DNA of 64,000 nucleotides from Oceanospirillum sp047518265 (lineage in GTDB: Bacteria > Pseudomonadota > Gammaproteobacteria > Pseudomonadales > Halomonadaceae), in contig JAKZRG010000006.1 of the NCBI GenBank assembly GCA_047518265.1, positions 177,848 to 241,847 on the forward strand, written 5' to 3'. Below the pieces are notes generated by a model, which saw only the letters and a program-made list of their open reading frames with translations, searched no databases and was not told the DNA's origin. This document shows positions 51,289 to 60,474 of this stretch, piece after piece. Made by a program: the position numbers and the translations under genes. The stretch's first letter is position 1; each line of letters begins with the position of its first letter.

Positions 51289-52296
51289 ATGCACTTCGAA
51301 GGGATCTATACCCCAGTCATCACTCCGTTTCGGGATGACCATACTATCGATTTCGATGCTTATGCTGCCCATGTGCGTTTCCTACTGGAATCTGGTGTAC
51401 ACGGTCTGATGATCGGTGGCACGACAGGTGAGTATTACGTAGAAAGCCATGAAGAACGTGTCGAATTATTAAAGATTGCCCGTGAAGTGTGCGGTGATCA
51501 ACTGCAGATTATTTTTGGTACGGGCTCTATGAATCCCGATGCCTCTATCGCGTTAGCCGAAGATGGTGCCAAGCACGGTGCTGATGTTCTGCTGGTTGCG
51601 ACACCGCCTTATTCTTTACCCACTCAACGTGAACTGGCACTGCACGCTTTAGCCATTGACCGAGCGGTTGATATGCCGATTATGCTGTATAACTACCCGG
51701 ATCGTATGGGTGTGAATATGGAAGCGGAATTCCTTGATCGTGTGGCTCGTTCAGCGAATTTCTGCGGTATTAAAGAAAGCTCCGGTGATATCAATCGCTT
51801 GCATATGCTGGCTCGCGATTATCCTCATATTCAGCTGTCTTGCGGTATGGATGATCAGGCGTTGGAGTTCTTTGCTTGGGGGGCGAAAAGCTGGGTTTGT
51901 GCCGGTTCTAACTTCCTGCCAAAAGAACATATTGCACTGTATAACGCCTGTGTGTTGGAAGGTGATTTCAACAAGGGGCGTCGTATTATGTCCGCCATGA
52001 TGCCGCTGATGCGCGTATTGGAACAGGGCGGTAAGTTTATTCAAAGTGTGAAATATGGCGTTACTTTAGATGGTCGTTTTGCTGGTGAGGTACGTAAACC
52101 TCTGCGCGGCCTGAATAAAGATGAAAAGCGGGCCATGACTCAAGTGGTTAAAACGCTGAAAACGGCTATTTCAGCCATTGAAGCTGAGAGCGTGACTCCT
52201 TTTATAGAATCCATCAAAGCCAGTATCAGTGAAACTGAAACTCTTGCTCAAGACACTCGTGTTAAGAAGAGCAGCACTCAAGAGGCGGGAGAATAA
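51289..52296 (+). CDS. DHDPS/NAL-family lyase or deaminase
   Basis: A class I aldolase-fold enzyme of about 335 residues. GGTTGEYY (substrate carboxylate), Tyr134/136 in MLYNYPDRMG, and the Schiff-base Lys162 in CGIKESSGD are present. The frame opens at 51184, but AAGGTG lies 6 nt before the ATG at 51289, which starts MHFEGIYTPVITPF as the family does. About 35 residues at the end are an extension. Beyond lysine synthesis the family includes the pyrroline-hydroxycarboxylate deaminase of hydroxyproline breakdown. The gene is 3 bp before an aldehyde dehydrogenase gene, a pairing typical of such catabolic routes. The function is inferred, not certain. Confidence 0.82.
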   Translation: MHFEGIYTPVITPFRDDHTIDFDAYAAHVRFLLESGVHGLMIGGTTGEYYVESHEERVELLKIAREVCGDQLQIIFGTGSMNPDASIALAEDGAKHGADVLLVATPPYSLPTQRELALHALAIDRAVDMPIMLYNYPDRMGVNMEAEFLDRVARSANFCGIKESSGDINRLHMLARDYPHIQLSCGMDDQALEFFAWGAKSWVCAGSNFLPKEHIALYNACVLEGDFNKGRRIMSAMMPLMRVLEQGGKFIQSVKYGVTLDGRFAGEVRKPLRGLNKDEKRAMTQVVKTLKTAISAIEAESVTPFIESIKASISETETLAQDTRVKKSSTQEAGE

Positions 52297-52299
52297 ACC

Positions 52300-53817
52300 A
52301 TGTCTGATCTATTAACTCTGGAAGAATATCAAGCTGTTGCTGCTGAGCTAAACCCGCCAGCCATGAGTTTTGTTGATGGAGGTTTCCGCCCTTCGGTTTC
52401 AGGTAATACTTTTGAAACCCTTAACCCGGCAACAGGTGATGTACTGGCCAACGTTGCAGCCTGTAATGCTGAAGACGTGGACTTTGCTGTCAGTAAAGCA
52501 CGGGAATCCTTTGAAGACGGTCGCTGGAGCAAGCTGCACCCTGGCGAGCGAAAAGAGATTCTGATCACCCTATGCAAATTGGTTAAACGTAATAGTCGCG
52601 AGTTAGCCGTACTGGAAAGCTTGGATTCCGGTAAACCCATTGCCGATTGTGAAAATATCGATATTCCTGAGTTTATTCACACGCTGACTTGGCATGCGGA
52701 AGCTATTGATAAGATCTACGATCAGACCGCTCCGGTTGGTCCTGATGCTCTGGCCATGGTCGTGCGTGAACCTATCGGTGTTGTGGGGGCGGTACTGCCG
52801 TGGAATTTCCCTCTATTAATGCTGGCGTGGAAGATAGCCCCTGCACTGGCAGCGGGTTGCTCTATGGTGGTGAAACCTGCCGAACAAACCTCGCTAACAG
52901 CCCTGCGCATTGCTGAATTAGCGGTCGATGCAGGTCTGCCTCGCGGTGTACTGAATGTAGTAACCGGTGGTGGTGCTGAAGTGGGTGAACCTTTAGGTTT
53001 GCATATGGATGTGGATATGGTGACCTTCACCGGTTCTACGGTAACCGGTCGTCGCTTCCTGCGTTACTCAGCCGATTCCAATCTGAAAAAAGTGGTATTG
53101 GAGCTGGGTGGTAAAAACCCATGCATCGTACTGGATGATGCGGAGGATCTGGATAAGGTCGCTGAACAAGTATGTGCTGCAGCCTTCTGGAATATGGGGG
53201 AGAACTGCTCGGCAGGTTCTCGTTTGATTGTGCAGGAAGGTATTAAAGACGCTCTACTGGAGCGTATCAAGGCACATTCCCGTGACTGGAAAACCGGCGA
53301 CCCTCTTAATCCAAACAATGAACTGGGTGCCATGATTGATCAGGGACACTTTGCTAAGGTTTCAGGTTATCTGGAGCAAGGTAAGGCCGCTGGCCACAAG
53401 GTTGTGTTAGGCGGCGAAACCATGGACGGTATTTTTATTCAGCCTACGGTATTTGACGGTGTCAGTAACGATGACACTCTGGCTCAGGAAGAGATCTTTG
53501 GCCCTGTGTTATCCGTCATTACTGTGGCCAGTTACGATGAAGCCATCGCTGTGGCTAACGATACTGAGTACGGTCTGGCGGCGTCTGTTTTCACCGCTAA
53601 TGCTAAAAAAGCCCTACGTGCTGCTCAAGCGGTACGTGCAGGTACCGTTACAGTGAACTGTTTTGGTGAAGGGGATATAACCACGCCTTTTGGTGGTTAT
53701 AAGCAGTCTGGTTTTGGTGGCCGTGATAACTCTATTCACGCCCATGACCAATATACCGAGCTGAAAACGATCTGGGTTGATCTAAGCGATGATGCTGTAG
53801 ACAGCTGCGTCGATTAA
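52300..53817 (+). CDS. Aldehyde dehydrogenase, PuuC-like
   Basis: A 505-residue aldehyde dehydrogenase matching the PuuC group along its length: ALAMVVREPIGVVGAVLPWN, FTGSTVTGRRFL, LELGGKNPCIVLDDA (Glu), FWNMGENCSAGSRL (Cys), and the ending GGYKQSGFGGRDNS with KTIWVDLS. PuuC oxidises gamma-glutamyl-aminobutyraldehyde and many other amino-aldehydes or semialdehydes. It is coupled to the dapA-like gene and followed, 124 bp on, by a PuuB-like oxidase. Alpha-ketoglutarate semialdehyde is a possible substrate if the dapA-like protein is a deaminase. Confidence 0.88.
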   Translation: MSDLLTLEEYQAVAAELNPPAMSFVDGGFRPSVSGNTFETLNPATGDVLANVAACNAEDVDFAVSKARESFEDGRWSKLHPGERKEILITLCKLVKRNSRELAVLESLDSGKPIADCENIDIPEFIHTLTWHAEAIDKIYDQTAPVGPDALAMVVREPIGVVGAVLPWNFPLLMLAWKIAPALAAGCSMVVKPAEQTSLTALRIAELAVDAGLPRGVLNVVTGGGAEVGEPLGLHMDVDMVTFTGSTVTGRRFLRYSADSNLKKVVLELGGKNPCIVLDDAEDLDKVAEQVCAAAFWNMGENCSAGSRLIVQEGIKDALLERIKAHSRDWKTGDPLNPNNELGAMIDQGHFAKVSGYLEQGKAAGHKVVLGGETMDGIFIQPTVFDGVSNDDTLAQEEIFGPVLSVITVASYDEAIAVANDTEYGLAASVFTANAKKALRAAQAVRAGTVTVNCFGEGDITTPFGGYKQSGFGGRDNSIHAHDQYTELKTIWVDLSDDAVDSCVD

Positions 53818-53941
53818 TTCAATCTACCTCTAAACCAAATCTATAGTTCTCTAATGGGGAGGGGCCTTGTGCCCTTTCCACAGCTGCCCTTTGCCTAACG
53901 GTTGGTCAGTTTAAAAGATTTGGTCTGCTTGGGAACGAACA

Positions 53942-55291
53942 ATGAGTAAAAAAATAATCTCAGTAAAACGCTTACCCAAAGATCCAGGCCCTGCAGCCTG
54001 GAACCAGATTCTGACCTCAGACCCTGGTTACCCAGTGCTGGACCATGATATCCAAGCAGACTGGGTTGTTATCGGTGGCGGTTTTACGGGTTTAGCCGCA
54101 GCACGTCGTTTAACTCAATTAGTGGGTAATGAACGTATTGTTCTAGTGGAAGCCGGACGTTTAGCCGATGGTCCTGCAGGTCGTAACAGTGGCTTTATGA
54201 TTGATCTGCCCCATGAGCTTAATTCCGAAACCTACGCGGGTTCCCATGAACACGATTTGCAACAGATTCGTCTAAACCGAGCAGCCATCGACTTTGCCGC
54301 TGATATGGCCAAAGAATATGCCATGGATTCTCAAGTATTTGATCCTTGCGGCAAGATGACGGCGGCAGGCTCAGACAAGGGCGTGGCTCATATTGAAAGC
54401 TATCGCCAGCATCTGGATGCCTTGAATGAACCTTATGAAATCAAAAGTCCGTCTGATATGAAGGACTGGACAGGCAGTGATTTCTATCAACAGGGTTTGT
54501 TTACTCCGGGTGCGGTTATGATTCAACCCGCAGCTTTTATCCGCCAAGCTGCCCGAGGTTTAAGTCAGCGCCTTGATATCTTTGAAAACAGTCCGGTTAC
54601 CGAGATGACTCTGGGGGATGAGCATCAGATCCAAACCCTTAAAGGCCGAATCAGGGCTAAAAACGTTATCTTAGCAGTGAATGGTCACGTGCAGTCCTTT
54701 GGTTTCTTTCCAAGACAACTATTACATGTCTTTACTTATGCCTCCATGACACGGGCCCTAACAACGGATGAGGTAAAGCGTTTGGGCGGTGTCGGCGATT
54801 GGGGCATTCTACCCGCAGATCCTATGGGGACAACGGTACGCCGTAGCTCTAATTATAGGGGCAGTGGTGATCGTATTGTGGTGCGTAATCACGCGACTTT
54901 AAACCAATCTATCGAAGCCAATAGCGGTAACTTACGCCGTGCTGCGCGTTTGCAGGATCGCTCATTTAATAATCGCTTCCCTATGCTAGAAGGGGTCGAA
55001 ATGGAGCATCGTTGGGGCGGGCGTTTGTGTCTGTCCTGGAACTCCATGCCAGCCTTTGGCGAGGTTGAACATCGAGTATGGTCTGCATGTTGTCAAAACG
55101 GTTTAGGGACAGTTAAAGGTACTTTGTCAGGCATGATGGCCGCCGAGCAAGCGGTATTGGGACAGTCGGAGATGCTGACAGAATATCTTAACCATCAATC
55201 ACCTAAGCAACTGCCACCGGAGCCCTTTCTCTCACTGGGAGCAAATATGACCATGCGCTGGAAAGAGTGGCAGGCGGGAATAGAGTTGTAG
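53942..55291 (+). CDS. FAD-dependent amine oxidoreductase (DAO/PuuB-like)
   Basis: A 449-residue flavoprotein, paralogue of the gene at 24950. ADWVVIGGGFTGLAAARRLT binds FAD; AGRNSGFMIDLPHELN and CQNGLGTVKGTLSGMMAAEQ are shared blocks. It probably oxidises a secondary amine or amino acid, for example the N-methyl product left by the Rieske enzyme. It has no low-complexity N-terminal extension, unlike its paralogue. Confidence 0.87.
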   Translation: MSKKIISVKRLPKDPGPAAWNQILTSDPGYPVLDHDIQADWVVIGGGFTGLAAARRLTQLVGNERIVLVEAGRLADGPAGRNSGFMIDLPHELNSETYAGSHEHDLQQIRLNRAAIDFAADMAKEYAMDSQVFDPCGKMTAAGSDKGVAHIESYRQHLDALNEPYEIKSPSDMKDWTGSDFYQQGLFTPGAVMIQPAAFIRQAARGLSQRLDIFENSPVTEMTLGDEHQIQTLKGRIRAKNVILAVNGHVQSFGFFPRQLLHVFTYASMTRALTTDEVKRLGGVGDWGILPADPMGTTVRRSSNYRGSGDRIVVRNHATLNQSIEANSGNLRRAARLQDRSFNNRFPMLEGVEMEHRWGGRLCLSWNSMPAFGEVEHRVWSACCQNGLGTVKGTLSGMMAAEQAVLGQSEMLTEYLNHQSPKQLPPEPFLSLGANMTMRWKEWQAGIEL

Positions 55292-55437
55292 ATTGTAGAA
55301 GCATAATTTGAGCTGTAATTCATAGCTATCCTAAAGACTTCCCTTCTCCATAATGGGATGGGTATACATATAACAATAATCAGCAGTCCAGATCCGTTAC
55401 CCCATTCAGGATCGTGAACACACTGCAGGAGAAGAAG

Positions 55438-56553
55438 ATGAGCGAATTTAATACTTCTGATTTTATGGACACCATGAGCACACAAGTCTGGACTAATGGC
55501 CGTCATCTGGTGCGCTGTGTCAAGGTGATTGCAGAAACCCATGATGTCACCACGTTTACTTTTGGCATGAGCGAACCGGTGCTTTTTTTCTTTAAGCCAG
55601 GGCAGTTTGTGACTTTGGAGCTGGAAATTAATGGTGAGCGTGTGATGCGTTCCTACACCATCTCCAGCTCTCCTTCGATTCCTTATAGTTTTTCCATCAC
55701 TGTGAAACGGGTTGACAGCGGTCTGGTCTCCAACTGGCTGCATGATAATCTAAAATCAGGTGATCAGATCGCTATACACGGCCCTGTGGGCCAGTTTAAC
55801 AGTATGGATTTTCCATCCGATAAAGTGTTGATGTTATCGGGTGGCGTAGGTATTACGCCCGTGATGTCCATGGCGCGCTGGTGGTTTGATACAGATTCCG
55901 AAGTCGACATGGTATTTGCTCACAGCGCCCGGACTCCCAACGATATTATCTACGCCCGTGAGCTGGAGTATATGTCCAGCCGTATCGATAACTTTCAGAT
56001 GCATTTGATCTGTGAACGTAATGAGATCGGTCAAGCTTGGGGCGGCTATCGCGGTTATATGAATATTCATATGCTCAGCCTAATCGCCCCGGACTTTATG
56101 GAACGGGAGGTCTTCTGTTGTGGCCCCGAACCTTATATGACAGCAATACGCAATATGCTGCGTGATACTGGTTACGACATGGATCGTTACCACGAAGAGT
56201 CCTTTGGTGAAACGCCGGTCAAAGATGTGGAGCGTGCGGAAAAACACGCTGATCAAGCGGAAGAACAAGAAATTCTGGATCAGGATCTGGATACTGTTCG
56301 GGTCGCCTTTACTGATGCAGGAGTCCAAGTCCAAGTGCCTGTGGGCACTAATCTGAACGAAGCCGCTGCTCAAGCTGGCGTCAATATTAGCAAGGCATGT
56401 GGTCTGGGTATCTGCGGAGCGTGTCGTGTACAGGTCACTGCCGGTGAATGTGATATGAACCACGGTGGGGGTATTACCGACGAAGAGATTGCAAAGGGTT
56501 ATGTATTGTCCTGTTGTGCTACTGTGCAGGGGAATATCCAAGTGGACTACTAG
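55438..56553 (+). CDS. NAD(P)H:ferredoxin-type reductase, GbcB-like
   Basis: A reductase of about 371 residues. An FAD-binding domain (RSYTISSSPSIPYSFSITVK) is followed by an NAD(P)-binding domain (MLSGGVGITPVMSMARWW, CCGPEPYMTAIRNMLRDTGY) and a C-terminal plant-type 2Fe-2S ferredoxin with Cys in KACGLGICGACRVQ and SCCATV. GbcB has this layout and feeds electrons to GbcA. An acidic linker (about 268-289) joins the last two parts. The start at 55438 has AGGAG 6 nt upstream. It is about 7 kb from the GbcA-like gene rather than adjacent. Confidence 0.88.
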   Translation: MSEFNTSDFMDTMSTQVWTNGRHLVRCVKVIAETHDVTTFTFGMSEPVLFFFKPGQFVTLELEINGERVMRSYTISSSPSIPYSFSITVKRVDSGLVSNWLHDNLKSGDQIAIHGPVGQFNSMDFPSDKVLMLSGGVGITPVMSMARWWFDTDSEVDMVFAHSARTPNDIIYARELEYMSSRIDNFQMHLICERNEIGQAWGGYRGYMNIHMLSLIAPDFMEREVFCCGPEPYMTAIRNMLRDTGYDMDRYHEESFGETPVKDVERAEKHADQAEEQEILDQDLDTVRVAFTDAGVQVQVPVGTNLNEAAAQAGVNISKACGLGICGACRVQVTAGECDMNHGGGITDEEIAKGYVLSCCATVQGNIQVDY

Positions 56554-56574
56554 TTATAGTAAGGAAGATCGATA

Positions 56575-57411
56575 ATGTCGTTTAGTGCCTATCGTGCTCA
56601 ATATTGGCAAGGAGTTCGTGACCTCTTACCACTGGTCTCTGGTGTATTGCCCTTTGGCCTGATCGCTGGAGCCAATGGTGTTGCCTTAGGCATGGCGCCA
56701 GAAACGGTTATGGGTATGACCCTGCTGTTTTTTGCAGGGTCAGCTCAATTGGCGGCTTATCAGCTGATTCAGGAGAATGCGCCTTTTGTGATTATTGTCA
56801 TAACGTCAGTGGTGGTTAATCTACGCTTTGCTATTTATAGCGCGACCTTTGCCCCTCTGTTAGGCCCCTTGAAAAGACGGCACCGCTGGCCCATAGCCTA
56901 TCTGTTATCAGATCAGGTTTATGGCTTGTGTGCTGTCCCTGATCAGATGTCTCGCACTGATGGTGAACGTCTCTGGTATATGGTTGGTGTTGCCACTTCT
57001 ATGGGGGTTAGCTGGATACTCTCTGTTATCGCGGGCATTGCCCTAGGGGCCAGTATTCCGCCGGAGTGGTCGTTGGAATTTACCATTCCATTAGCTTTTC
57101 TCGCCATGCTAGTGGCAACCATTACCCGGCCCGTGATGTTATTGGTGGCGACTGTCTCAGGCACTTGTGCGGTGCTTTTTCAATTATTGCCTTATAACAG
57201 TGGCTTTATTGTTGCTGTGGTGGCAGGTGTTGCTGCGGGGTGGTTACTGCCAGGGGTGTTTAAACAAAACAAATCGGGTCTTTTGAAATCTAAAGCATCT
57301 AAACTCAAAGCATCGAAATCTAAAGCATCGGAATCTAAAGCATCGGAATCTAAAACATCGGAATCTAAAACATCAAAACTCAAGACATCGAAGACAGAGG
57401 AGGAAGGCTAA
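56575..57411 (+). CDS. azlC: AzlC-family amino-acid exporter subunit, with repeat tail
   Basis: A 278-residue inner-membrane protein of the AzlC family, which with AzlD exports branched-chain amino acids or analogues. Family blocks are LPLVSGVLPFGLIAGANGVA and LFFAGSAQLAAYQLI. The last 40 or so residues are a low-complexity tail of five-residue repeats (ASESK, ASKLK, TSESK) coded by 15-bp DNA repeats. Its stop codon overlaps the azlD start. Confidence 0.88.
   Translation: MSFSAYRAQYWQGVRDLLPLVSGVLPFGLIAGANGVALGMAPETVMGMTLLFFAGSAQLAAYQLIQENAPFVIIVITSVVVNLRFAIYSATFAPLLGPLKRRHRWPIAYLLSDQVYGLCAVPDQMSRTDGERLWYMVGVATSMGVSWILSVIAGIALGASIPPEWSLEFTIPLAFLAMLVATITRPVMLLVATVSGTCAVLFQLLPYNSGFIVAVVAGVAAGWLLPGVFKQNKSGLLKSKASKLKASKSKASESKASESKTSESKTSKLKTSKTEEEG
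57287..57400 (+). repeat. 15-bp coding tandem repeat in azlC
   Basis: About seven units related to GCATCGGAATCTAAA encode a Ser/Lys pentapeptide repeat at the C-terminus of AzlC. The repeat number may vary among strains. Confidence 0.75.
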
Positions 57412-57743
57412 TGGATACGCTGTCACTTTGGTTGTTATTTATCTTGGTTGGTCTAGGCACCTTTCTTGTTCGACTCTCCTTTATTGAGCTGCATGGTTCG
57501 ACTCAAGAGTTATTGGAGCGTAGTCGTCATATTCTGGTTCTGCTTCCTCCTGCTATTTTGGCCGCACTCTGTATTCCTGCGATTTTATTCAGTCGCCCGG
57601 CATCGGAGTTTCAATGGGATATCAGCCAGATTATAGCGGCGATTGTTGCCATAGTGATCACTCGGTTGAGTCGCAGCGTTGTCTGGCCGATTGTTGGAGG
57701 GATGCTGTGTTTATGGGGATTAAGATGGTTGCTGTCGTTATAG
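57411..57743 (+). CDS. azlD: AzlD-family exporter subunit
   Basis: A 110-residue membrane protein with three or four membrane segments, the small partner of AzlC (SLWLLFILVGLGTFLVRLSF, RHILVLLPPAILAALCIPAI). One base overlaps azlC, indicating coupled translation. Last gene of the dapA-like operon. Confidence 0.87.
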   Translation: MDTLSLWLLFILVGLGTFLVRLSFIELHGSTQELLERSRHILVLLPPAILAALCIPAILFSRPASEFQWDISQIIAAIVAIVITRLSRSVVWPIVGGMLCLWGLRWLLSL

Positions 57744-57865
57744 ATATGTAGATATAGCGCTGTGTTTTTTATCACGGGTATTACAGAGAAACTCTTACCG
57801 ATAAAACGGTTGATACCCTTCGCTTAATAAACGAAGGGCATCACTGTTTGAATATTGTTTGTGTA

Positions 57866-57969
57866 ATACCATTCCCGATAAGTTGTTCGTGAGAACAACC
57901 TCCGAAGACACCTAGAGTAATCCGGTTTTTTCTTATTTTTCACCTATAAGGAATTATTGGGATTGGTAT
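57866..57969. repeat. 104-bp element with inverted ends
   Basis: ATACCATTCCC and GGGATTGGTAT are inverted with one mismatch. Inside, GTTGTTC-gtga-GAACAAC (57882-57899) is a perfect hairpin. It lies between the convergent azlD and MDR genes and could be a small non-coding mobile element or a two-way terminator. Confidence 0.45.
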
Positions 57970-57978
57970 AAGCAATCG

Positions 57979-59106
57979 CTATTCAGGCAGCAATACCAAC
58001 TTACCAATAAATCTTTTCGCTAAAAAAATCTCCTGTGCTTGATGGATCTCTTGCAGAGGAAAGCTTTGTGCGATCATAGGCTTGATCTCTCCTTGTTCGA
58101 TATAGGTCACCAGGTTTTCAAACACATGCCGAGGCTGAAAGGTGCAGCCAAAGAAGCTCAGATCTTTTAGATAGAGGGTGCGGACATCCATTTCTACGAT
58201 AGGGCCTGCGATAGCACCGGCAACAGCGTAACGACCACCTCGACGTAACACTTCTGACAGCTCAGGCCATTGAGGACCTGCCACCAGATCAATGACCACA
58301 TCGACACTATCTTTACCCAGCGCTTGTCGCAGATCGTCCCCTCGGGCAATCACTTGATCAGCACCAAATTCGGCCAGATCGGACATTTTACTTTCACTAC
58401 AAATCGCAATGGCACGGGCATTACGGCGTTTAACCAGCTGGATTGCAGCGGAACCTACGCCACCGGATGCACCGGTAATCAATACGGTTTCACCGGCTTT
58501 AATATTGGCTCGGTCGATCATATTTTCAGCGGTGGAGTAGGCACAAGGAAAGGAGGCCAACTCAGCGTCCGTGAGATCACTGTTTACCGTAAAGGCTTCA
58601 CAGGCACGAACAATCGCATATTGAGAAAAACCACCGTCATATTCTGAACCATAGGTGATGCAATCAAAGGCATCATCCCGTTGAGAAATAGACTGCATGG
58701 TACGAACAAGCACACGTTCACCCAGACGGTTAGAGTCGACATCTTGACCGACGCGAACCACCTCGCCACAACAGTCAGCCCCTTGTATTTTAGGAAATAT
58801 CAGAGGAATACCGGACCAGCTGGCATCATCGTCATTAACGCTATCAAAACCTTCCTTGCCACCGGCATTGGTTTGTCCGGTGACACTTTTGGAGTACCAA
58901 CCGATACGAGTATTAATATCGGTATTATTGACGGCACTGGCACCGACTCGAATCAATACCTCATCAGCCTTTGGAGTCGGCACCGGCAGATCCGTTTTAT
59001 ATTCCAATTTCTCTAAACCACCATGGCCTGTTAAAACCACACCGGACATCTGCTCTAGAATTACAGCTGAGGCACTTGTTGATAAAGAGTGTGAGGATAA
59101 AGACAT
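57979..59106 (-). CDS. Zinc-type alcohol dehydrogenase / quinone-oxidoreductase family (MDR), paralogue
   Basis: An MDR protein of about 375 residues, very close to the one at 35110 (both carry VVLTGHGGLEKLEY and AVNNTDINTRIGWYSK). The NAD(P) motif is ITGASGGVGSAAIQL. The frame opens at 59154, but the ATG at 59106 has GGAG 6 nt upstream. It has a Ser-rich N-terminal extension not found in the paralogue. It stands alone, divergent from a LysR gene, so it may be a separately regulated isoenzyme. Confidence 0.85.
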   Translation of the reverse strand: MSLSSHSLSTSASAVILEQMSGVVLTGHGGLEKLEYKTDLPVPTPKADEVLIRVGASAVNNTDINTRIGWYSKSVTGQTNAGGKEGFDSVNDDDASWSGIPLIFPKIQGADCCGEVVRVGQDVDSNRLGERVLVRTMQSISQRDDAFDCITYGSEYDGGFSQYAIVRACEAFTVNSDLTDAELASFPCAYSTAENMIDRANIKAGETVLITGASGGVGSAAIQLVKRRNARAIAICSESKMSDLAEFGADQVIARGDDLRQALGKDSVDVVIDLVAGPQWPELSEVLRRGGRYAVAGAIAGPIVEMDVRTLYLKDLSFFGCTFQPRHVFENLVTYIEQGEIKPMIAQSFPLQEIHQAQEIFLAKRFIGKLVLLPE

Positions 59107-59289
59107 AGATAGCTCCGCTAAAATTATTTCACAATCGGTTGTCTGCTCTGTCATTCCTGTAGGTGCTTATCATCTACTGGTTGAGCGCTTGTCTTTAACC
59201 TTAAAAAAAGTCCATACTTCAAACAAACTAATAATAGTGAATCAATAATTCATAATTTCTAAATCACGGTATGCATAAGGGAGAAAACG

Positions 59290-60159
59290 ATGGAACCGGT
59301 ACTGAACTTAGAATTACTGCGCACCTTTGCCGCCGTTGCCCGTACCGGGGAACTGAAACAAGCCGCTGAGCTGATTTGCCGCTCTCAAGGGGCAGTCAGC
59401 ATGCAGATGAAGCGTTTGGAAGAGCAGGTTGGTAGTGAATTAATGCAACGGAATAACCGGGGCGTTGAGCTAACAGAATCGGGAAGAACCCTATTAAGCT
59501 ATAGCGAGCAACTGTTGCAATTAAACGGTGCCGCCTTATCTGCGTTAACTCAACATGACCTTTCTGGCCGACTGAGTTTTGGTATTCCAACAGATTATGC
59601 TCAGAACTTTCTTAACTTTTTTATGCCTGTTCTTTGTCGTGAATTACCCAACCTTGAAGCACGAATTATCTGTGATCGTAGCCGAAATCTACGTAAGAAG
59701 TTAAGCACAGGGGATCTGGATATCGCCATTGTTGCCGGTGAACCTGAAAGCCAGGATGAGATGCTACTCTGGACTGAGAAACTGGTTTGGTCAGCACCAA
59801 CCCATCATCGTTTAGAAGAAAAAACACCTCTGCCAATCGCACTGTTTGAAGATAACTGTATTGTACGGGACAAAAGCATTGAACAATTGAAAAGTAAAAA
59901 CCTGCCTCACAAAATTGTCTTTACCAGTACCGTATTGGAAAACGTTGCCTCCGCCGTAGAGTCGGGCCTTGGCATTTCTCTATTGCCGGAGTCTCTGCTT
60001 AATTGCCAAAAAACACGACAACTGCCACAAGATATTTTATGCAGTAATCAGGTGCTTAAAATCAATATGATTAATTCATCGTCTATTGATCAGCAAACAC
60101 TAGAACGGGTGTCCCAGTGTTTTAAGCAAGCGGCACAAGAACAATCAAAACGTACTTAA
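59290..60159 (+). CDS. LysR-family regulator
   Basis: A 289-residue regulator with an N-terminal HTH (ELKQAAELICRSQGAVSMQM) and a substrate-binding domain from LSGRLSFGIPTDYAQNFLNF. It belongs to a different subgroup from the other LysR proteins here (no LPP opening). Divergent from the MDR gene; the likely target is that gene. Confidence 0.87.
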   Translation: MEPVLNLELLRTFAAVARTGELKQAAELICRSQGAVSMQMKRLEEQVGSELMQRNNRGVELTESGRTLLSYSEQLLQLNGAALSALTQHDLSGRLSFGIPTDYAQNFLNFFMPVLCRELPNLEARIICDRSRNLRKKLSTGDLDIAIVAGEPESQDEMLLWTEKLVWSAPTHHRLEEKTPLPIALFEDNCIVRDKSIEQLKSKNLPHKIVFTSTVLENVASAVESGLGISLLPESLLNCQKTRQLPQDILCSNQVLKINMINSSSIDQQTLERVSQCFKQAAQEQSKRT

Positions 60160-60474
60160 AGTAGCGTTACAATCTTCCACTAATTCTTATCGATCTTTTG
60201 ATTTATTCCAATGGAATTGCCATCTGGAGCAGTTATACTACTAGCCGTGCTTGCCGCATAGCAAAACAAGTCATATTTTGTCACACACATTAGAACAGCT
60301 TAATGACTAAAAACAGGCTCGCGATATACGGCATAGCTTTCTATCTACTTTATTGCAATCACCTATGGGCAGAACCTCATAGATTGAGTCCTATTGCGAT
60401 GATTTAATCGTGGATTCAACATGGGGCGATTAAAGCACTATTATTACTTTGCTTAGAACTGAGACGGCTTATTT
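60160..60474. other. Intergenic stretch, 315 bp
   Basis: I see no gene, repeat or terminator here. Confidence 0.4.

Noticed and set aside
55195..55743. 182-codon minus-strand frame across the oxidase-reductase junction
   Set aside because: It covers the ends of two well-supported genes on the other strand and has no family features.
56080..56541. 153-codon minus-strand frame within the GbcB-like gene
   Set aside because: It is antisense to the ferredoxin-type reductase, whose cofactor motifs are intact.
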